From a bacterium (lineage in GTDB: Bacteria > Pseudomonadota > Alphaproteobacteria > Caulobacterales > Hyphomonadaceae): a stretch of DNA of 8,403 nt. Under the pieces are notes generated by a model. That model ran no database searches. It saw only the letters and a program-made list of their open reading frames with translations, and had not been told where the DNA came from. The first letter of the stretch is position 1. Each line of letters starts with the position of its first letter. The DNA is taken from assembly GCA_030824255.1 (NCBI GenBank), contig JAVBYB010000127.1, forward strand, positions 1 through 8,403. Reading direction: 5' to 3'. Shown in pieces: positions 4,922 through 8,403 of this stretch. The translations under genes and the position numbers were made by a program.

Positions 4922-7900
4922 CTGTCGAACGATCTTGCCTTCACCCGAGACGATTTTCTGGTCGCGATCCGCACCGTTTCGCCGAAGGCGAAGATGGATG
5001 ATCCAGCCCTGATCGCCTTCCTCGACCAGTACCGGTCGGATGCGTTCGTGGAGGACTTCCTGTCACTGACCACCGAGGACGCAGCCGCCCTTGCGATCAG
5101 CCTGTGGGACTTCAACCGCAATAACGAGAAGACTGCGGCGAGCACGATCCGCACGGGCCGTGCTGTCGGCGCCAATGGCAAGCCGCTGAAGCTCGACGTC
5201 GCCGAGATCGTCGGCCCCGACATGGCCTTCCTGGTCGATAGCGCCATCAACGCCTGCCAGGACGCCAAGGTCGAAATCCGTGCTGTGCTCCACCCCGTCG
5301 TGGCGGGCCCCTCGGGAAAACGCTCCACCATCCAGATCCAGCTGCCGCCGCTCGACGACAACCTGCGCGCCGAACTGCAGAAACGTCTCGAAGACACCTT
5401 CGCCGATGTCGCCGTGGTGAACCGCGACTTCCCCGCCATGCGCGCGAAGATGGAAGCCGCCTCCGCCGCCCTCGCCTCCGTCAAGGCGACCGGCGGGCGC
5501 ACATCGGGCGAGATCAACGAAGCCCGCGCCTTCCTCGCCTGGCTGGCTGACGAGAATTTCACCTATCTGGGCGCGCGCGATTACACCTTCGCGCTCGACA
5601 GGGATGGCCGTCTCGCCGCCGAGGAACCGGTCGTGGACGAGGCGTCGGGCCTTGGCATCCTCAGCGATCCTGCCCGTAACGTGCTCTCGCGCGGCGCCGA
5701 GCCGACCATGCTGACGCCGACCGTCCGCGCCTTCATCAACGAGCCCTCCCCCCTCATCGTGGCGAAGGCCAGCTTCACCAGCCGCGTCCACCGCCGCTCC
5801 TACGCTGAATATGTCGGCGTGAAGCGCTATGACGACCGCGGCGAAGTTGTCGGGGAGACGCGCTTCGTCGGCCTTTTCACCTCCGAGGCCTATACACGCG
5901 CCGCAGATGAAGTGCCGCTGATCCGCCGCAAGATCGAGAATGTGAAAGCCGCCGCCCCGCAGGGCTCGCGCTTTACCGAGAAGCAGCTCGATTCCGTGCT
6001 GAAGACCTATCCACGCGACGAACTGTTCCAGATTTCCGAAGCCGACCTGTCGCGGATTTCCGCGGGCGTGCTTCGGCTGTTGCTGCGTCCGAGGACGCGG
6101 CTTTTCATTCGCAGGGATCGCTTCGACCGTTACGTGTCGGCCCTGCTCTATACCCCGCGTGACAGCTACAATTCCGAACTGCGCACGCGCGCCCACCGCG
6201 CGCTGGCCGACGCCTATGGCGGCCGCCCGACGGCCTACTATCCCTCCTTCGGCGAAGGTCCGCTTGCGCGCGTGCACCTGATCATCGGCGTCGATCGCGG
6301 TCACCCGGAGCCGGACGAAGACGGTCTCGACCTGCAGATGCGCCAGCTGTTCGAGACATGGGAAGACGCGCTCGTCCGCGTCGCCCGCTCGACGAAGGCC
6401 GATCAGGCGCTGGCGTCCCACGCCAACTTCACCGCCGCCTACAAGGAAGCCTTCCAGCCAGAGGAAGGTCTGGCCGATCTTCTTGCGATCTCCGCCCTTT
6501 CGCCCGGCAAGGCGCTGCGCGCGCGTGTCTGGGGGCCGGACTTCGAGGCAAATATCAGCCGTGTGAAAATCTACCATCGCGACCAGCCGCTCGATCTCGC
6601 CGAGATCGTCCCCGTGCTGGAGCGCATGGGCGTGCGCGTGCAGGCGGAGGTCGGCTATCCGATCCGCATTTCAGCGCATGAAGGCGGTGAAGCCGGCACG
6701 ATCTACGTTCATGATCTCGCCATCGACCGCCCCGCCGGCCAGAAACGTCTCGACGTCCGTTTCGAAAAAGCATTCGAGGCGATCTGGGCGCGCGACACCG
6801 AGAATGACCGTTTCAACAGCCTCGTCGTGGCGCTGGGAACCGACTGGCGCTCCGCCGCCCTGCTCCGCACACTCTGCCGCTATCGCAGCCAGTCCGGCCT
6901 CGATCCGTCCGAACTCGTTCAAGTACGCGCGCTGGCGGACAACCCGGAAATTTCCAGCAACCTCCTCAAATTGTTCGCGATCAAGTTCGATCCGGCCGCC
7001 TATCCCGATCTTGGCACACGGGGGAAAGCGGCTGCGCCCGTCATCGCCGAAATCGAGAAGCAGCTTGAAAGCGTCGCCACGCTCGATGCCGACCGCGCCC
7101 TGCGCCGACTGCTGACCCTGATCAAGTCTCTGCAGCGCACGAACTACTATCTGCGGGATTCGGCCGGAATCCCCTTCCGCCACATCGCCGTGAAGATTGC
7201 GAGCCGCGAAGCCGATCCGCTTCCGGCGCCACGGCCCTATCGCGAGATTTTCGTCTGGTCCCCCGATGTCGAGGGCGTCCATCTGCGCTTCGGACCCGTT
7301 GCGCGCGGCGGCCTGCGCTGGTCTGACCGGCGCGACGATTTCCGCTCCGAAGTGCTGGGCCTCGTGAAGGCGCAGCAGGTGAAGAACGCTGTCATCGTAC
7401 CCGTCGGCTCCAAAGGCGGCTTCTACCCGAAGAACATGCCGGCCAAGGGCACGCGCGAGGAAATCCAGGCGGTCGGCGTCGCCGCCTACAAGACCTTCGT
7501 CGGCTCGCTCCTGCAGATCACCGACAACATTGTGGGCGGCAAGACGGTGACGCCTCCGGGCGTCATCGCATGGGATGGCGAAGACCCTTATCTCGTCGTC
7601 GCCGCCGACAAGGGCACGGCAACGTTCTCCGACATCGCGAACGGCCTCTCCGCAGACTACAATTTCTGGCTCGGCGATGCGTTCGCCTCCGGCGGCTCGG
7701 TCGGTTACGACCACAAGAAGATGGGCATCACCGCACGCGGCGCATGGGAGGCGGTGAAACGCCACTTCCGCGAGATGGGCCGTGACACCCAGTCCCAGCC
7801 TTTCAGCGTGATCGGCATCGGCGACATGTCGGGCGACGTGTTCGGAAACGGCATGTTGCTGTCGAAATTCATCCAGCTCCGCGCCGCCTTTGACCACCGC

Positions 7901-8403
7901 CACATCTTCCTCGATCCCAACCCGACGGATCTCGAGGCGACGTGGAATGAGCGCAAGCGTATGTTCGACCTGCCACGCTCCTCCTGGGCGGATTACAACA
8001 AGGACCTGATATCGAAAGGCGGCGGCGTCTTCGAACGCTCCGCCAAATCGGTGCCCCTGTCGCCGGAAGTGAAGGCGCTGACCGGCCTCACGGAAGACGC
8101 CGTGACGCCTGACCAGCTGATGAAGGCGCTGCTCGGCGCCGATATCGACCTGCTCTGGTTCGGCGGAATCGGCACCTACATCAAGGCGTCGACGCAGAGC
8201 CATGCGGATGTCAGCGACAAGTCCAACGATGCGCTGCGTATGGATGCAAAGGATCTGCGCGCAAAGGTTATCGCCGAAGGGGCCAATCTCGGGATGACGC
8301 AGGCCGGGCGTATCGAATTCGCCCGCTCCGGCGGCCGCATCAACACCGACGCCATCGACAACTCTGCCGGCGTGGATTCCTCCGACCATGAGGTGAACAT
8401 CAA
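4922..8403 (+). CDS. gdhZ: NAD-specific glutamate dehydrogenase, large GDH-180 type (3' truncated)
   Basis: The frame is open to the right edge: about 1160 codons of a family usually near 1600, so roughly the last 450 residues are missing. The enzyme oxidatively deaminates L-glutamate to 2-oxoglutarate and ammonia with NAD+ in the cytoplasm. In CTG-start numbering, an N-terminal ACT-like region includes VAEIVGPDMAFLVD and LHPVV (about 124), followed by EARAFLAWLADENFTYLG. The catalytic core has GPVARGGLRWSDRRDDFR (791-808) and KAQQVKNAVIVPVGSKGGF (816-834). The nucleotide-binding part has IGIGDMSGDVFGNGML (964-979), WFGGIGTYIKA (from 1079) and AEGANL (1118-1123). I prefer CTG 4922 because GGAGA precedes it at ideal spacing and residues 2-24 have coding-like third positions. 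A conventional caller would use ATG 4994 (residue 25), which has only a close AAGGCG. In Caulobacter, GdhZ also stimulates FtsZ GTPase with KidO, linking nitrogen/carbon status to division; whether that holds here is unknown. Long antisense frames are shadows. Confidence 0.95.
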   Translation, partial: MSNDLAFTRDDFLVAIRTVSPKAKMDDPALIAFLDQYRSDAFVEDFLSLTTEDAAALAISLWDFNRNNEKTAASTIRTGRAVGANGKPLKLDVAEIVGPDMAFLVDSAINACQDAKVEIRAVLHPVVAGPSGKRSTIQIQLPPLDDNLRAELQKRLEDTFADVAVVNRDFPAMRAKMEAASAALASVKATGGRTSGEINEARAFLAWLADENFTYLGARDYTFALDRDGRLAAEEPVVDEASGLGILSDPARNVLSRGAEPTMLTPTVRAFINEPSPLIVAKASFTSRVHRRSYAEYVGVKRYDDRGEVVGETRFVGLFTSEAYTRAADEVPLIRRKIENVKAAAPQGSRFTEKQLDSVLKTYPRDELFQISEADLSRISAGVLRLLLRPRTRLFIRRDRFDRYVSALLYTPRDSYNSELRTRAHRALADAYGGRPTAYYPSFGEGPLARVHLIIGVDRGHPEPDEDGLDLQMRQLFETWEDALVRVARSTKADQALASHANFTAAYKEAFQPEEGLADLLAISALSPGKALRARVWGPDFEANISRVKIYHRDQPLDLAEIVPVLERMGVRVQAEVGYPIRISAHEGGEAGTIYVHDLAIDRPAGQKRLDVRFEKAFEAIWARDTENDRFNSLVVALGTDWRSAALLRTLCRYRSQSGLDPSELVQVRALADNPEISSNLLKLFAIKFDPAAYPDLGTRGKAAAPVIAEIEKQLESVATLDADRALRRLLTLIKSLQRTNYYLRDSAGIPFRHIAVKIASREADPLPAPRPYREIFVWSPDVEGVHLRFGPVARGGLRWSDRRDDFRSEVLGLVKAQQVKNAVIVPVGSKGGFYPKNMPAKGTREEIQAVGVAAYKTFVGSLLQITDNIVGGKTVTPPGVIAWDGEDPYLVVAADKGTATFSDIANGLSADYNFWLGDAFASGGSVGYDHKKMGITARGAWEAVKRHFREMGRDTQSQPFSVIGIGDMSGDVFGNGMLLSKFIQLRAAFDHRHIFLDPNPTDLEATWNERKRMFDLPRSSWADYNKDLISKGGGVFERSAKSVPLSPEVKALTGLTEDAVTPDQLMKALLGADIDLLWFGGIGTYIKASTQSHADVSDKSNDALRMDAKDLRAKVIAEGANLGMTQAGRIEFARSGGRINTDAIDNSAGVDSSDHEVNI

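Noticed and set aside
5063..6577. A 504-codon open frame on the minus strand opposite gdhZ
   Set aside because: It is the complement of a clearly conserved gdhZ reading frame. Long antisense frames arise from the strong G/C third-position bias, and its product shows no recognisable domain.
6671..8389. A 572-codon open frame on the minus strand opposite the gdhZ catalytic core
   Set aside because: The opposite strand encodes unmistakable glutamate dehydrogenase motifs. The antisense product is rich in Gly, Arg, Ala, Val and His without motifs or a good ribosome site.

Overview
The window is GC-rich chromosomal DNA with strong G/C third-position bias. It most likely comes from an alphaproteobacterium, plausibly a Caulobacterales/Hyphomonadaceae-type organism. 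The evidence is the very large GDH-180-type NAD-glutamate dehydrogenase, a lysine/alanine-rich H1-like protein, promoter candidates resembling the Caulobacter housekeeping consensus, and a SRAP variant of a kind I associate with alphaproteobacteria (recollection, not checked). The lineage call is inference. No phage, IS, CRISPR, tRNA or rRNA sequence is visible.

Layout. (1) 2-79 (+) is the tail of a gene ending in a membrane helix. It converges on a minus-strand gene, with a hairpin between them (93-121). (2) 151-471 (-) encodes a 106-residue polycationic histone H1-like protein built on a 15-bp tandem repeat. (3) 472-647 is noncoding and carries a long inverted repeat (586-625). (4) 648-1061 (-) encodes an exported low-complexity protein with a signal peptide, an Asn/Ser/Thr-rich segment and an Asp/Arg-rich tail. 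(5) 1147-1812 and 1818-3380 (-) form a tight two-gene unit: a HerA-like/DUF853 ATPase, then a SRAP-domain protein 5 nt downstream. (6) 3381-3495 is a divergent promoter region. (7) 3496-4755 (+) encodes an AI-2E-family membrane transporter. (8) 4756-4921 is a promoter-bearing gap. (9) 4922-8403 (+) holds about 1160 codons of gdhZ, which runs off the right edge.

Functional logic. The HerA-like ATPase and SRAP protein are probably co-transcribed and may share a DNA-maintenance role. GdhZ is housekeeping: glutamate catabolism to 2-oxoglutarate. The H1-like protein is a probable nucleoid protein. The exported Asp/Arg protein has no recognisable function. The transporter has its own transcription unit.

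I see no clear new multi-gene system. The most interesting items are the SRAP protein, which keeps Cys2 and the catalytic Glu but has replaced the Asn and His active-site positions; the linked ATPase-SRAP pair; the exported Asp/Arg-rich protein; and a probable CTG start for gdhZ.
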